The position numbers and the translations under genes are program-made. Source: an uncultured Bacteroidales bacterium (GTDB taxonomy: Bacteria; Bacteroidota; Bacteroidia; Bacteroidales; Muribaculaceae). Taken from it: a stretch of 64,000 nt of DNA. The first letter of the stretch is position 1. The number at the start of each line of letters is the position of its first letter. The stretch lies in assembly GCA_902800715.1 (NCBI GenBank), contig CADCFN010000004.1, positions 124,001 to 188,000 on the forward strand. Direction: 5' to 3'. Under the pieces are notes generated by a model. That model saw only the letters and a program-made list of their open reading frames with translations, searched no databases and was not told the DNA's origin. Shown here in pieces: positions 25,945 to 34,902 of this stretch.

Positions 25945-26783
25945 TTTGAAGCGGTGAATAAATTGTGGATGGCTTGGGGATTCTGCAACGTAGCGTTGAA
26001 CAGCATCTCAAGGTCAACCTTGGTTTCCTCGCCTTCCTGGGCAGGAACGGCACCCAGAGCACCAAAGGGACTCTGGAGCACGAAGATGGGCTGGTCGCCC
26101 TCACGCAGCGGGCGGAAGGCCAGACGGCCCATTACATTGGCCATGCTCGTGTTGAGCAGCACCTGGCTGTGTTCGATGATGACGATGTGGTCTAGAATGT
26201 CGCTGATGTCGCGCACCTGGTGGGTCGAAATCAGCATCATCTTGTCATCGGCCATGCCGCTGGTCACTAGTTTGCGGAACTGGCTCTTGCTGGGGATGTC
26301 CAGACCGTTGGTCGGCTCGTCCATGATGAGCACGCGAGTGTTGGTCGCAAAGGCGAATGCCATAAACACTTTCTTCTTCTGGCCCATCGACAGGGCATTG
26401 AGTTTCACGTTCATGTCATCGCCCATCTCAAAGATTTCCAAGTAGCGCTTCATGTCCTCCATGCTGAAACGAGGGTAGAACGGGGCATTGATGCTGATGT
26501 ACTTCTTGAGGCTCAAGCGCGGCAGCTCAAACTCCTCAGGCACCAGAAAGATGTCACTCATGGTCTTGGGGAGGCGGCGGCGCACGTTATCGCCCTCCAT
26601 CAGCACCTCACCACCTTGGGGGGTGAGAAGGCCAGTCATCAGATAGATGAGCGTGGATTTGCCGGCACCGTTCTTTCCTAGCAGACCATACACATTGCCG
26701 GCATTCAGTTCAAGCGAAAAATCATGGAAAAGATTTCCATTGCGCTTGTTGTAGCTAAAGCTTAAGTTGTTGATCGTAAACAT
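25941..26783 (-). CDS. ABC transporter ATPase of YtrA-type operon
   Basis: 280 residues. Walker A GKNGAGKST (about 35-43), signature LSMGQKKK (about 128), Walker B VLIMDEPTNGLD (about 148) and H-loop STHQ are intact. First gene of a four-gene operon: ATPase, two paralogous membrane subunits, GntR repressor. The C-terminal ~60 residues are not conserved. YtrA-type operons elsewhere respond to cell-wall antibiotics or to peptides that disturb the membrane; such a role is plausible here but not shown. Confidence 0.92.
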   Translation of the reverse strand: MFTINNLSFSYNKRNGNLFHDFSLELNAGNVYGLLGKNGAGKSTLIYLMTGLLTPQGGEVLMEGDNVRRRLPKTMSDIFLVPEEFELPRLSLKKYISINAPFYPRFSMEDMKRYLEIFEMGDDMNVKLNALSMGQKKKVFMAFAFATNTRVLIMDEPTNGLDIPSKSQFRKLVTSGMADDKMMLISTHQVRDISDILDHIVIIEHSQVLLNTSMANVMGRLAFRPLREGDQPIFVLQSPFGALGAVPAQEGEETKVDLEMLFNATLQNPQAIHNLFTASK

Positions 26784-26823
26784 AATAGATAGATATTTAA
26801 ATGGGTTAATAATTAACTTATCT

Positions 26824-26881
26824 AGTGTACTACTTAACTAGTACACTGCAAAGGTATAACAATAGATTTGAATCTACCAAA
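26824..26881 (-). promoter_or_regulatory. Promoter and YtrA-type operator
   Basis: Minus-strand TTTG (26881-26878), 21-bp spacer, TACCTTTG (26856-26849), then a perfect inverted repeat AGTGTACTA-N6-TAGTACACT (26824-26847) starting 1 bp after the -7 box. AGTGTA and TACACT are 12 bp apart, close to the AGTGTA-N13-TACACT site described for YtrA repressors. The repressor would block initiation by covering the start site. Confidence 0.85.
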
Positions 26882-26916
26882 TTCTTTAACATTTTTTAAG
26901 ATTTTTCTTTTGTGAC

Positions 26917-27142
26917 GTAACTATTCAGTGAATCACCGTGATGTCCAACCCCACGCTAAGCCGCAAAGGCGCTAAGATATTGATTAAAAAAACTATAATA
27001 TATTGTTCCGCTGGGGATGTCAATCAGCAATGCAATGTGTTAAAGCCATGAGATGATTTCCATGGATACACTTATAGCATTGATTATAAAAAACTTAGCG
27101 TCTTTGCGCCTTTGCGTGGGGATACATTCGGTGAATAGTTAC
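26917..27142. mobile_element. MITE-like inverted-repeat element (226 bp)
   Basis: Terminal inverted repeats GTAACTATTCA (26917-26927) and TGAATAGTTAC (27132-27142) extend with gaps into long subterminal arms (CCCCACGC-t-AAG-cCGCAAAGgCGCTAAG against CTTAGCGtCtTTGCGCCTTTGCGTGGGG). There is no ORF inside. TTTGTG-like sequence flanks both ends, but I cannot define a target-site duplication. The arms resemble a CGCAAAGGCGC repeat common in Bacteroidota intergenic DNA (from memory). Confidence 0.72.
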
Positions 27143-27172
27143 TTTGTGGCACCTTTTCCCTATATATGCAAA

Positions 27173-27206
27173 AGCGGCTATAGAACTTATCATGTCTATA
27201 GCCGCT
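27173..27206 (-). terminator. Terminator of the 27244 dockerin gene
   Basis: A perfect 12-bp stem AGCGGCTATAGA / TCTATAGCCGCT with a 10-nt loop, followed on the minus strand by TTTTGC. Confidence 0.85.
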
Positions 27207-27243
27207 AAAAGCTAGGCTTCAATTGTCGCCCCAGGGGGGCTTG

Positions 27244-27651
27244 CTATTTGGTCAGGATAATCCTGATGACGGTATTGATGTCGGCAATGTTGATTTCTCC
27301 ATCCCCGTTCACGTCGGCAACAGGATTGTTGTTCCCGCTCAAAATGTTGCTGATGACGGTATTGATGTCAGCAAGGTTGACCTCACCGTCACCGTTTACA
27401 TCTCCAGCGATGTGTGCCTCCACTTCACCAAAACACATGTAGTCCACATTGGCAAGGTCGATGGTGGCGCTGGTTTCAGCGTTGGTAACAACCGCGCATG
27501 CCCTGTCGTCAAACGTGATTCTTAGCCCTTGGGTGGCGAATGCGACAGTTGAACCGTCGGCTTTGACAAATGTCAATGTCTCTTCGACAGCCGATGCGGT
27601 CATGGCTACACAGGTTACCAGCAATAATAGAATATACTTGAAAGTTTTCAT
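27244..27651 (-). CDS. Small secreted dockerin protein
   Basis: 135 residues: signal peptide (MKTFKYILLLLVTCVAMTASA), one ~50-residue beta module (about 22-77, FVKADGSTV...VTNAETSATIDLANVDYMCF), then a type I dockerin (about 83-133) with two Ca-binding DVNGDGE(V/I)N(L/I)ADIN loops. Nothing catalytic is attached. The same architecture, with a related module, is found at 36042-36473. No cohesin gene is in the window, so the partner is unknown. Confidence 0.88.
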   Translation of the reverse strand: MKTFKYILLLLVTCVAMTASAVEETLTFVKADGSTVAFATQGLRITFDDRACAVVTNAETSATIDLANVDYMCFGEVEAHIAGDVNGDGEVNLADINTVISNILSGNNNPVADVNGDGEINIADINTVIRIILTK

Positions 27652-27721
27652 TAGTTAAATGCCTTTTTACTGATGTGGAATACTTGTGAAATTGATGGTT
27701 TGAAGGGCTGTCCCTTCCTGA

Positions 27722-28978
27722 TTATCGGGTCATGAATTTCTTGCCGTTCTTGATGTAGAAGCCTGCGGGCAGCGTGTTGATGTCCACCTTGCCCAGGTTG
27801 ATACCCGTGATGGTAAACACGTCGCCATCAGCATCCTGGTCGGCCATGATGGTCTTGACGGCAGTGTTGGCGTCCTCTTCAACAACACTGGTGGGGAAGA
27901 TGGCCCAACGCATCATGTTCCAGGTGAAAACGCCCACAACGGTCACATTCTTGTCGACGAGAGCGTCCAGGTCATATCCACCCACATTCATCTGGTCAAC
28001 GAGTTGGATGTTCTCGCCCTGAGACGTGGTGATGAAGAAGAAACGGCTAGGCTTGGTGACAGTGACATTCTCCACCTTGACCAGCTTGCTCATGTTGGCG
28101 GCGTTGGGCAGGTCATCGATGTTCATCAGGGTGGGCACGAGGTCGTTGCCGCTGGTGATGGTAACCTCGTCAAGTGATGTCTTGACGTCGTTCTCGGCAG
28201 TGGGAATGATGTGGTCGGGGTCAAAATCATCTTGTGCGCGCACGAGATAGATGACACCATTGAGCACATCGTTGCGGTTGACGTTGATGCTGGCGGTCAC
28301 CTGGACAGCGCCCGAAGCGTCCTCCAGGAAGGTGCCGCCCCAGTAGGTGCCGTTGACCTGTGCATTGGTGAGGGTCAATTTGGCTGCGGTGCCAACTTCC
28401 AGTGCGAGGAATTCATCGATGTTGGCACACTCGGCATACTCGCTCTCGGTGGGGGAATAGGTGTTCTCGTTGGCGTCGTCGGTGTACACCGTCATGGATA
28501 GCAGCAGGGACTGTGTGTTGTACTCGTTGGCAGCATTCTCGTTGTCAAACGTGATGCTCGTCGAGTTGCCGGTCCAGACGTAGTTGTCGGCATCGAGCGC
28601 ACCGTTGCCTTCCTGTGCCTCCAGGAAGAACTTGTAGTTCTGCACGTCGAAGTTCACCATTGTGATGGCACGGCCCTCATCGGCGGTAATGGTGATTTTG
28701 CCGCCCACTTGCAGGTACTGCACGCCGGCATTGGTGCGCCACATGCGGTTGACCTTGGCGCCGTCAATGGCAGTCAGCACGACATCGCCCTGGCGGATTT
28801 CAAGACCGCTGATGACACCCAAGGTGGGGTTTTCCCAGTCGGCGGGTGTGGCGACCTCCAGGTTGAGGTTGTTGTTGGCGAAGTCATAGAGATTCTCTTG
28901 TGTTTCGGCATGGGCGTTCATGCTCATCATGGCGCCTGCCAGCAGTGCTAAAGCACTCAGTTTTGTAGAAATTTTCAT
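27722..28978 (-). CDS. Secreted protein with OB-like repeats and sorting tail
   Basis: 418 residues with signal peptide MKISTKLSALALLAGAMMSMNAHA. Residues about 185-265 (CANIDEFLALEVGTAAKLTLTNAQVNG...LEDASGAVQV) and about 275-365 (DEVTITSGNDLVPTLMNI...FFFITTSQGENIQLVD) resemble the OB-fold-like domains of Bacteroidota extracellular nucleases and surface proteins. The C-terminus (GINLGKVDINTLPAGFYIKNGKKFMTR) is a Por-type sorting tail. Substrate and role unknown; probably exported to the surface by type IX secretion. Confidence 0.68.
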   Translation of the reverse strand: MKISTKLSALALLAGAMMSMNAHAETQENLYDFANNNLNLEVATPADWENPTLGVISGLEIRQGDVVLTAIDGAKVNRMWRTNAGVQYLQVGGKITITADEGRAITMVNFDVQNYKFFLEAQEGNGALDADNYVWTGNSTSITFDNENAANEYNTQSLLLSMTVYTDDANENTYSPTESEYAECANIDEFLALEVGTAAKLTLTNAQVNGTYWGGTFLEDASGAVQVTASINVNRNDVLNGVIYLVRAQDDFDPDHIIPTAENDVKTSLDEVTITSGNDLVPTLMNIDDLPNAANMSKLVKVENVTVTKPSRFFFITTSQGENIQLVDQMNVGGYDLDALVDKNVTVVGVFTWNMMRWAIFPTSVVEEDANTAVKTIMADQDADGDVFTITGINLGKVDINTLPAGFYIKNGKKFMTR

Positions 28979-29048
28979 AATCGTTTAAAATTTGATGGTT
29001 GATAACAGTTATTTATATCTAATGAGTTGTCACATGAAACATTGTCTT

Positions 29049-30656
29049 TCAAAATAGGCATCCCACCGCCAGCGCTGCCTGGTGGCGATAACCATTCTCC
29101 AGGTAATCGATGTTAAACGCTTGACGGTAGCTGTACCCCGCCTCGGCGTAGAGGCGCAGGTGCGCAACTGGTATCGACAAGCGCACTTGGGCTGCAGCAA
29201 GCAACCGACGTGCCGTCTGGTATTCGTATTGGCGCATCAGGTAGAGCGTGTATTCGCGCGGAGCGCTGGCATCGGCGGCTGGTGCCTGATAGGTGCCATC
29301 GCGCCATGCCGTGCCGCCACCAGTGGCCCATCCCGCTTGCAGCTTGAGTGACCACACCTGGTCATTGGTCATGAGCCAGTTGCGTGTTCCCTGCAGGGTG
29401 AACTCGGTGAGTCGGGTCAGCTGCTGACGATAAAAGGGGTACAGGCTGGCGGTGATGTTGCGCCGATTGTGCGTCAAGGTGGCTTGTAACTGCCAGGTGG
29501 CCAGCTGTCGCTTGATGCCCCATCGCAGATCAGCTGATGCCGCGAGCACATTGTACTGATGTTTCCCCATCAGTCGGTCATCATAGTAGCGGGTGTCGGT
29601 AACACCATGGTCGGTGATGATGCGGTAGGTGCGTTCATGGTCCTTGACGCCCTGATGGCTGTAGGATAGCGACACACGCTGCATTGAGGTGCCGTCATCG
29701 TGCTGCCACCAGGAGCGGATGTCCCATGCGTCACCGCTGTGGCGGTTGAAATCAATCATTGACGGTGATTCAAGCCCATAATGGCCGTGGCGGTGTGTCC
29801 ATCCGCCCTCAATGCCCCAGGTCCAAGCCCCGTGCTGATAGGTCGCCAGTGCAGATAACCCATGCCTGATGTCGAGTAATGGACGCTCATTGTCGTCGCT
29901 CACATACCCGTTTCCGTCGGTCGATTCCTCACGGCCGAAATAGGCTCCATGGTCGATGAGGTAGTGATAGACGCGGTCGGTGCGCCCGAAGGTGCTGAAT
30001 TTCAAGCCCTCGGTCGTGCGCCCGAAGAGATAGTTGCCTCCAATGGTAAGTCCCTTGATGTGCCAAGTGAGCCCCATGCCCACTTCACAATTCATGAGCG
30101 AGTTGACGTGGCGCGGGTCCTTTTTCTTGGCACCGCTGGCAGTGGTATAGTCAAACGTGGCACCCAGGCTGACGCCATGGCCCACCTCAACGCCGAGTCC
30201 GCTATTCAGGTGGTAGCACTCCAGGCTGATTTTGCCCCGTGTGGAGTCATCGGTCTCGGTGATGTCAAACGGCATTCGCTCTGGTGCAATCCACACCGAG
30301 CCACCGGCATTCTTGCCCCACCCATAGCTGTAGTCCATGCTGCCCTTGACGACCACGCGGCGGCTCATGCGGTAAATTGAGCGCACTTGTGCCTGAGCGT
30401 TCCAGGCATGAGGTGCGACATGGGCTGCTGCCAGGTGTCCGTGTGCAGTACTCATCGTCAGTCGGGTATCGCCCAGCAGGAATTGTGTGCTGTCAACGGG
30501 GTTGAACGTGGTGAGCGAGGCAGCGTTGCGGCTTTGCAGCAGGGGAAAATGCATCAGTGTCTGGTCATAGTCAAGCCATGTCTGGGCCAGTGCTGGCAAG
30601 AAGGTTGTCAGCAGTATCACCGTAATCAGATATGTCAGTGAGTTGTTCTTTCTCAT
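29049..30656 (-). CDS. DUF6850-type outer-membrane beta-barrel protein
   Basis: 535 residues with signal peptide (MRKNNSLTYLITVILLTTFLPALAQ) and many alternating amphipathic strands ending in an aromatic residue (C-terminal AALAVGCLF), as in outer-membrane barrels. It is the third gene behind a TonB-dependent receptor and a DUF4876 lipoprotein with gaps of only 12-13 bp; these three families recur together in Bacteroidota. Probably an accessory barrel for the same uptake or export system. Family name is from recognition of the cluster, not a search. Confidence 0.72.
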   Translation of the reverse strand: MRKNNSLTYLITVILLTTFLPALAQTWLDYDQTLMHFPLLQSRNAASLTTFNPVDSTQFLLGDTRLTMSTAHGHLAAAHVAPHAWNAQAQVRSIYRMSRRVVVKGSMDYSYGWGKNAGGSVWIAPERMPFDITETDDSTRGKISLECYHLNSGLGVEVGHGVSLGATFDYTTASGAKKKDPRHVNSLMNCEVGMGLTWHIKGLTIGGNYLFGRTTEGLKFSTFGRTDRVYHYLIDHGAYFGREESTDGNGYVSDDNERPLLDIRHGLSALATYQHGAWTWGIEGGWTHRHGHYGLESPSMIDFNRHSGDAWDIRSWWQHDDGTSMQRVSLSYSHQGVKDHERTYRIITDHGVTDTRYYDDRLMGKHQYNVLAASADLRWGIKRQLATWQLQATLTHNRRNITASLYPFYRQQLTRLTEFTLQGTRNWLMTNDQVWSLKLQAGWATGGGTAWRDGTYQAPAADASAPREYTLYLMRQYEYQTARRLLAAAQVRLSIPVAHLRLYAEAGYSYRQAFNIDYLENGYRHQAALAVGCLF

Positions 30657-30668
30657 GATGTGTCGGTG

Positions 30669-31925
30669 TTATTTGTCCCTCAACGAGGCTTGCTCGCGCT
30701 CGATGAAATCGTTGGTTGAATTGTTGGTGTCCAGATAGACGGTGTGACCCTGACGCTTGCTTTCCTGCTCGTCGATGCGTCGCTCGACCGAGTGCCCGTA
30801 ACGGGCTGTCATGTAAACGGCACCGACATCGACACGGGCCGTCAGCCGTTTGCTTGACTCGTCCCACGCGGTGGAGAAGACTTCTACACCGTCGAGGATG
30901 TTTTGCTCTGGCACCTTGCGGCAGGCGAAGGTGGCGAGAGCCCTTCCCTCGTCATACCATACGTTGGAAACATCGTTGCCGAATTCCAGCGGTGTCATTC
31001 CCTCGGGAGGCGTGAAGATGAAAAATGCTGGAGAGGTGTTGCTCAACGGCCACGCCGACTCCATCTGGTCCCCGTATCTCACCGCCTTGAGGTAGTGGCT
31101 GGTGGGAATGAGTTCGCTGGGCGAGGGATAGGCGCTGGTGCTGCTGTAGTGCTCGATGTCAAAGGTGCAGTAATACTCGGGGCGCGCAAGATTGACGCTG
31201 TTGGAGTAGGTGAGCGTGTGGTCTATGGCACCGTTCAGGGCAATGACCTTCTGCTCCCACGGCTCAAATGTCACTTCATCGTCCTGGAAGTACCAGAAAC
31301 TGCTGGCAGCGGGAACAAAGCCCTCGTTCTCGTAGTTGAGGTGCCCCGATTCGTCATAATTCTTGTTGATGCTGTAGCTGTTGTATGGTGTGGCGATGGC
31401 GAGGCATAATCCGGGCAGCACCACACGCTGGTCGCTGTTGTTGGCGATAATGGCATACTTGTCGCGGTAGAACCAGCCAGAGCCGTCATCGCGCTGGCAT
31501 CCTCCCACATAGAGTTCTCGAATGATAATGGCACTCGTTGTGGCAGTGGTGAGCGTCAGCGAGACGGTGCAGTCGCCTGTACGCATGACGGCCACGTTGC
31601 TTGCCGAGCCATTATAGACCGTGCGCCAGCCGTCCTCGGGCTGCGAGACGTGTGACACCACGATGTCATAGATACCCACAGGCACCTGAAACGTGGCTAC
31701 GCCCTTGTCATCGGTTGCCTGGGTGAACACCATGCCCTTGTCATCGGTCATGCGCACAACGATGCCCTGCTTGCTGGAAAGGTCGCCTTGAACTTCGACC
31801 TGCACCGGTCTTGTGAGGTATTCATCGGGCTCGGCGATGCTGTCTCCACAGGATGTTGCGATGCAGCACATGAACGTGAGCACTATCGCGATGATGCCGT
31901 TGTTATATAATGTATAACGTCTCAT
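30669..31925 (-). CDS. DUF4876 surface lipoprotein
   Basis: 418 residues with lipoprotein signal ending CIATSC (Cys about 26). An N-terminal Ig-like carboxypeptidase-regulatory-type fold (about 38-125: VQVEVQGDLSSKQGIVVRMTDDKG, GVATFQVPVGIYDIVV) precedes the DUF4876 body (about 130-400, IIIRELYVGGCQRDDGSGWFYRDKYAIIANNSDQ). It lies between the receptor and the barrel gene and is likely the surface-exposed substrate-binding or lid component of the complex. The ligand is unknown. Confidence 0.75.
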   Translation of the reverse strand: MRRYTLYNNGIIAIVLTFMCCIATSCGDSIAEPDEYLTRPVQVEVQGDLSSKQGIVVRMTDDKGMVFTQATDDKGVATFQVPVGIYDIVVSHVSQPEDGWRTVYNGSASNVAVMRTGDCTVSLTLTTATTSAIIIRELYVGGCQRDDGSGWFYRDKYAIIANNSDQRVVLPGLCLAIATPYNSYSINKNYDESGHLNYENEGFVPAASSFWYFQDDEVTFEPWEQKVIALNGAIDHTLTYSNSVNLARPEYYCTFDIEHYSSTSAYPSPSELIPTSHYLKAVRYGDQMESAWPLSNTSPAFFIFTPPEGMTPLEFGNDVSNVWYDEGRALATFACRKVPEQNILDGVEVFSTAWDESSKRLTARVDVGAVYMTARYGHSVERRIDEQESKRQGHTVYLDTNNSTNDFIEREQASLRDK

Positions 31926-31938
31926 TCTTCTCTAAAAA

Positions 31939-34902
31939 TCACAGTTTAACACGCATCGAGACACCATAGTAGAATGGCGGGATATAACCACCGTTGTAGA
32001 GTGTGGTGCGCAAGCCCGTCTGGCGGCTCTTGACACGCGCCATCGAGTTCCAGAAATTATTGGCCAGGAACGAAATGCTGACGTGGTCGCCTATCTCCTT
32101 GGTAATGTTGATGTTGCCCGAGAAATAGGCCGAGATGCGGTCAGGGTTGAGGTTGTAGTTGTAATTGGTCTTGACGACGAGCTGCGCCAGTTCGTTGAAC
32201 AGGGCAGGGTCGTTGTCGCGAGCCCAAGTGAATCGCTCGGCAAAAGGCAGGGCGACATCAGGCTGATTCCATGTGGTGTAGTATTCGGGCCACAGGGCGA
32301 CATAGCAGTCACGTTCCTTGCCCGTGTATGGCGTGCCGAAGTAGTCGGCAGGGTCGGTTAGGACATATCCTCGGGATGCTCCGTCGATGCCCTGGCTGAG
32401 CGAGCGCCGTGCATCATAAAGGGTGGATTCAAGCCTCAGGCTGATGACAAGGCGCAGGGCGGGGATATGTGTTACCACGGTCATATTGGCATTCACGACG
32501 TCTGATTGGCTACCGTTGGGCACTGTCGCAAAGGCGCTTCCGACACCCAAAGCTGTACCCTGATAATAGCCCACAAACTGGTAAGGGGTGATGCCGTCAC
32601 TCATCCATTGTGCGCCAGTTGGCTGTGAAGCAATGAACGTGTGCTCCACTCCATGATAGTGGTAATAGGAGCCATCAAGCCGCAGGCTGGTGTGCAATGG
32701 TTCAATCTGACGGAAATCAACCACCCAATCCAGTCCTGAGCGGGCGATGGGCGAGCCGTTGGTGTAGGTGTTGCTCCTGTTGAATGTGTTGCGTGTCACG
32801 TGTTCCAGCAATTGGGGCTCCACTTGGCCAGTACGGTCGCTCACGGTCACCACTCCGGTGATGCGGTCGATTTGATAGATGCGGTCGGCCGAGGCAATGG
32901 GAAAATCATTCTCCAGGGCTGCCTGGGAGGTGAAACTGTAGCTGAACGGGGTATAGACGGCAGTACTCAGATAGGGACGGTAGGTCTTGGCAAAGAATGC
33001 CCCCAGTGACAGGGTTGCCACGGGTGTTTGCGCTTCAAATCCCAATTCCAGCTGTTGGGCATATTGCCACTTGAGCGAGGGGTTGACGATGGACTTGAAC
33101 GGGGTAACACTGTAGGCATAGAAAATGCGGTTGTCGGCAGTGGAGCCTGGTACAAACGAGAGACGGTCGGCGTAGGATGGGCTGGGATACAACACCTCGA
33201 ACGAGGGGAGTTTGACGCTTTTTCCCCATCCGCAATAGGCGCTCAGCCCTTGCAGCCACCACTCCTCGCGATGTTGCCACAGGGCATATCTGACGTTGAG
33301 TCGTGGCGACCAGGACGAAACGGTGCCATATTCCGACTGGCTGATGTGGGTGACGTCGGCACGCAGACCACCCGTGACCTGCAGTTCGCCTCCCTGTTCG
33401 CTGGTGGTGAGTGTGAAGCGGTCCTCGGCATAAAGTGCGACATTATGCATCCAGGGCAGCTCGTCAAAACGGTATTCGCGCCACGTCGGGGCATATTGCA
33501 GGTCATCATAATACAGGCCACGGCCCCTGTTGCCAGTCGCAGACCACTCGATGCCAGCCATGATGCTGTTGTTGAAGCGCTCGCCTCGCTGGTTCCATTT
33601 GGCTTTGCTCTTGACCATCAGGCTCACAGGTTTGTTGTCATTGATGCTTTTGACATACCAGTATCCGGTAGGACTCAGGATGATGGGCGCATGAGGGTCT
33701 TGGGCATAATCGGTAGCGATGTAATATCCTGCTTCTTGGGCATGTATCTGCGCTTGTGAACTGCTGCTGTTGGCGTTGGTGTTGGTAACCCTGCGTTTGT
33801 CGGCAAGAGAAAAATCGGCTTGCAGCGACAGATTGGACAGCCCCCTGCGGTCGGTATTCCAGTCGGCGCGCAATGACCCCCGCAGGATGTGGTCGCGTAC
33901 CTTAGTATAATTGTCGGCAAACAGGTCGGGATCGGCTTCGTTGTTGTAGCCTCCCAGGTTGCCCTCCATCTTGAGGTTGATAGTCATGGGCCTTGAGGCC
34001 AGTGACGTTGAGGTGTGGTAGTTAATCGAGAGCCCGTTACGCTGATAAGCGGTGTGGGGCGATGCCAGGTTGCTATAACTGCGGGTGTGCTCGAGCGAGG
34101 CATTGATTACGCCGTTAGCCAGGTCAAATCCCTTACTGATGCCTGCTTGCTTGGTATAGGGATTGGTGGCGAGCGCCACTTCCCAAGGCGTCTTGCCACG
34201 CTTGGTGGTGACTTTGACGATGCCGTTGCTCAGGTCTCCATATTCCACCGACGGGATGCCGGGTACGACTTCCACGCTGGCGACATTGGTGGAACTGATG
34301 GTGCGCGTGCTGGCACTGCTGGTCTCGTTCAGGTCAGCGTTATTCTGGAGTCGCAGGCCGTCTACCTCGATGGCGGTGCCGAATGCAGCATTGCCTTTCT
34401 CGCCCGATGTTGCGCGCAGGGCAATGCGTTGGTCGTTGATAAGTGAACTGTTCACGGTTTTGCCTCCAGGCAACAAGGTGAGGATGTCGCTCACGTTGAT
34501 AATCTGTTGGTTGTCCAATGCTTGTCTGTCAATGAGATAACTGGTGGTGGCATTCTCGGTCTTGCGTTGGGCGGTGACGATGACCTGTTCAAGTTGCAAA
34601 TTGGTTTGGCTCATGACCAGTCGCAGCGTGTCACTTGCGGTGTCCAGATTGACATCGACTTCAAGCGGTTCATAACCCACACAGGTGACACGCAGCAATG
34701 ACTTGCCATGGCCATGTGCCCGCAGGGTGAAAGCGCCTTGCCTGTCGGTCATGCACCACTGGTCGCCTGGCAACAGCGTGACTGTGGCAAACTCCACAGC
34801 CTTGCCGTCGTTATCGCTCACCACGCCGCTGACGGTAACTTGGGCAGTCAGTGGGGTGATGGCACATAACAATATTAATAAAGTAAGGATGAACCTTTTC
34901 AC
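31939..34902 (-). CDS. TonB-dependent outer-membrane receptor
   Basis: 987 residues from GTG 34902, which overlaps the upstream TGA (GTGA) and gives signal peptide MKRFILTLLILLCAITPLTA; a TTG at 34923 would add seven residues. A carboxypeptidase-D-like regulatory domain (about 23-105, VTVSGVVSDNDGKAVEFATV) is followed by the plug (about 115-240, SYLIDRQALDNQQIINVSDIL...VEVVPGIPSVEYGDLSNGIV) and a ~700-residue barrel ending YGVSMRVKL. The gene neighbours are DUF4876 and DUF6850 rather than a SusD, so the cargo is probably not a glycan; it may be a metal complex or small cofactor. The cargo is inference. Confidence 0.9.
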   Translation of the reverse strand: MKRFILTLLILLCAITPLTAQVTVSGVVSDNDGKAVEFATVTLLPGDQWCMTDRQGAFTLRAHGHGKSLLRVTCVGYEPLEVDVNLDTASDTLRLVMSQTNLQLEQVIVTAQRKTENATTSYLIDRQALDNQQIINVSDILTLLPGGKTVNSSLINDQRIALRATSGEKGNAAFGTAIEVDGLRLQNNADLNETSSASTRTISSTNVASVEVVPGIPSVEYGDLSNGIVKVTTKRGKTPWEVALATNPYTKQAGISKGFDLANGVINASLEHTRSYSNLASPHTAYQRNGLSINYHTSTSLASRPMTINLKMEGNLGGYNNEADPDLFADNYTKVRDHILRGSLRADWNTDRRGLSNLSLQADFSLADKRRVTNTNANSSSSQAQIHAQEAGYYIATDYAQDPHAPIILSPTGYWYVKSINDNKPVSLMVKSKAKWNQRGERFNNSIMAGIEWSATGNRGRGLYYDDLQYAPTWREYRFDELPWMHNVALYAEDRFTLTTSEQGGELQVTGGLRADVTHISQSEYGTVSSWSPRLNVRYALWQHREEWWLQGLSAYCGWGKSVKLPSFEVLYPSPSYADRLSFVPGSTADNRIFYAYSVTPFKSIVNPSLKWQYAQQLELGFEAQTPVATLSLGAFFAKTYRPYLSTAVYTPFSYSFTSQAALENDFPIASADRIYQIDRITGVVTVSDRTGQVEPQLLEHVTRNTFNRSNTYTNGSPIARSGLDWVVDFRQIEPLHTSLRLDGSYYHYHGVEHTFIASQPTGAQWMSDGITPYQFVGYYQGTALGVGSAFATVPNGSQSDVVNANMTVVTHIPALRLVISLRLESTLYDARRSLSQGIDGASRGYVLTDPADYFGTPYTGKERDCYVALWPEYYTTWNQPDVALPFAERFTWARDNDPALFNELAQLVVKTNYNYNLNPDRISAYFSGNINITKEIGDHVSISFLANNFWNSMARVKSRQTGLRTTLYNGGYIPPFYYGVSMRVKL

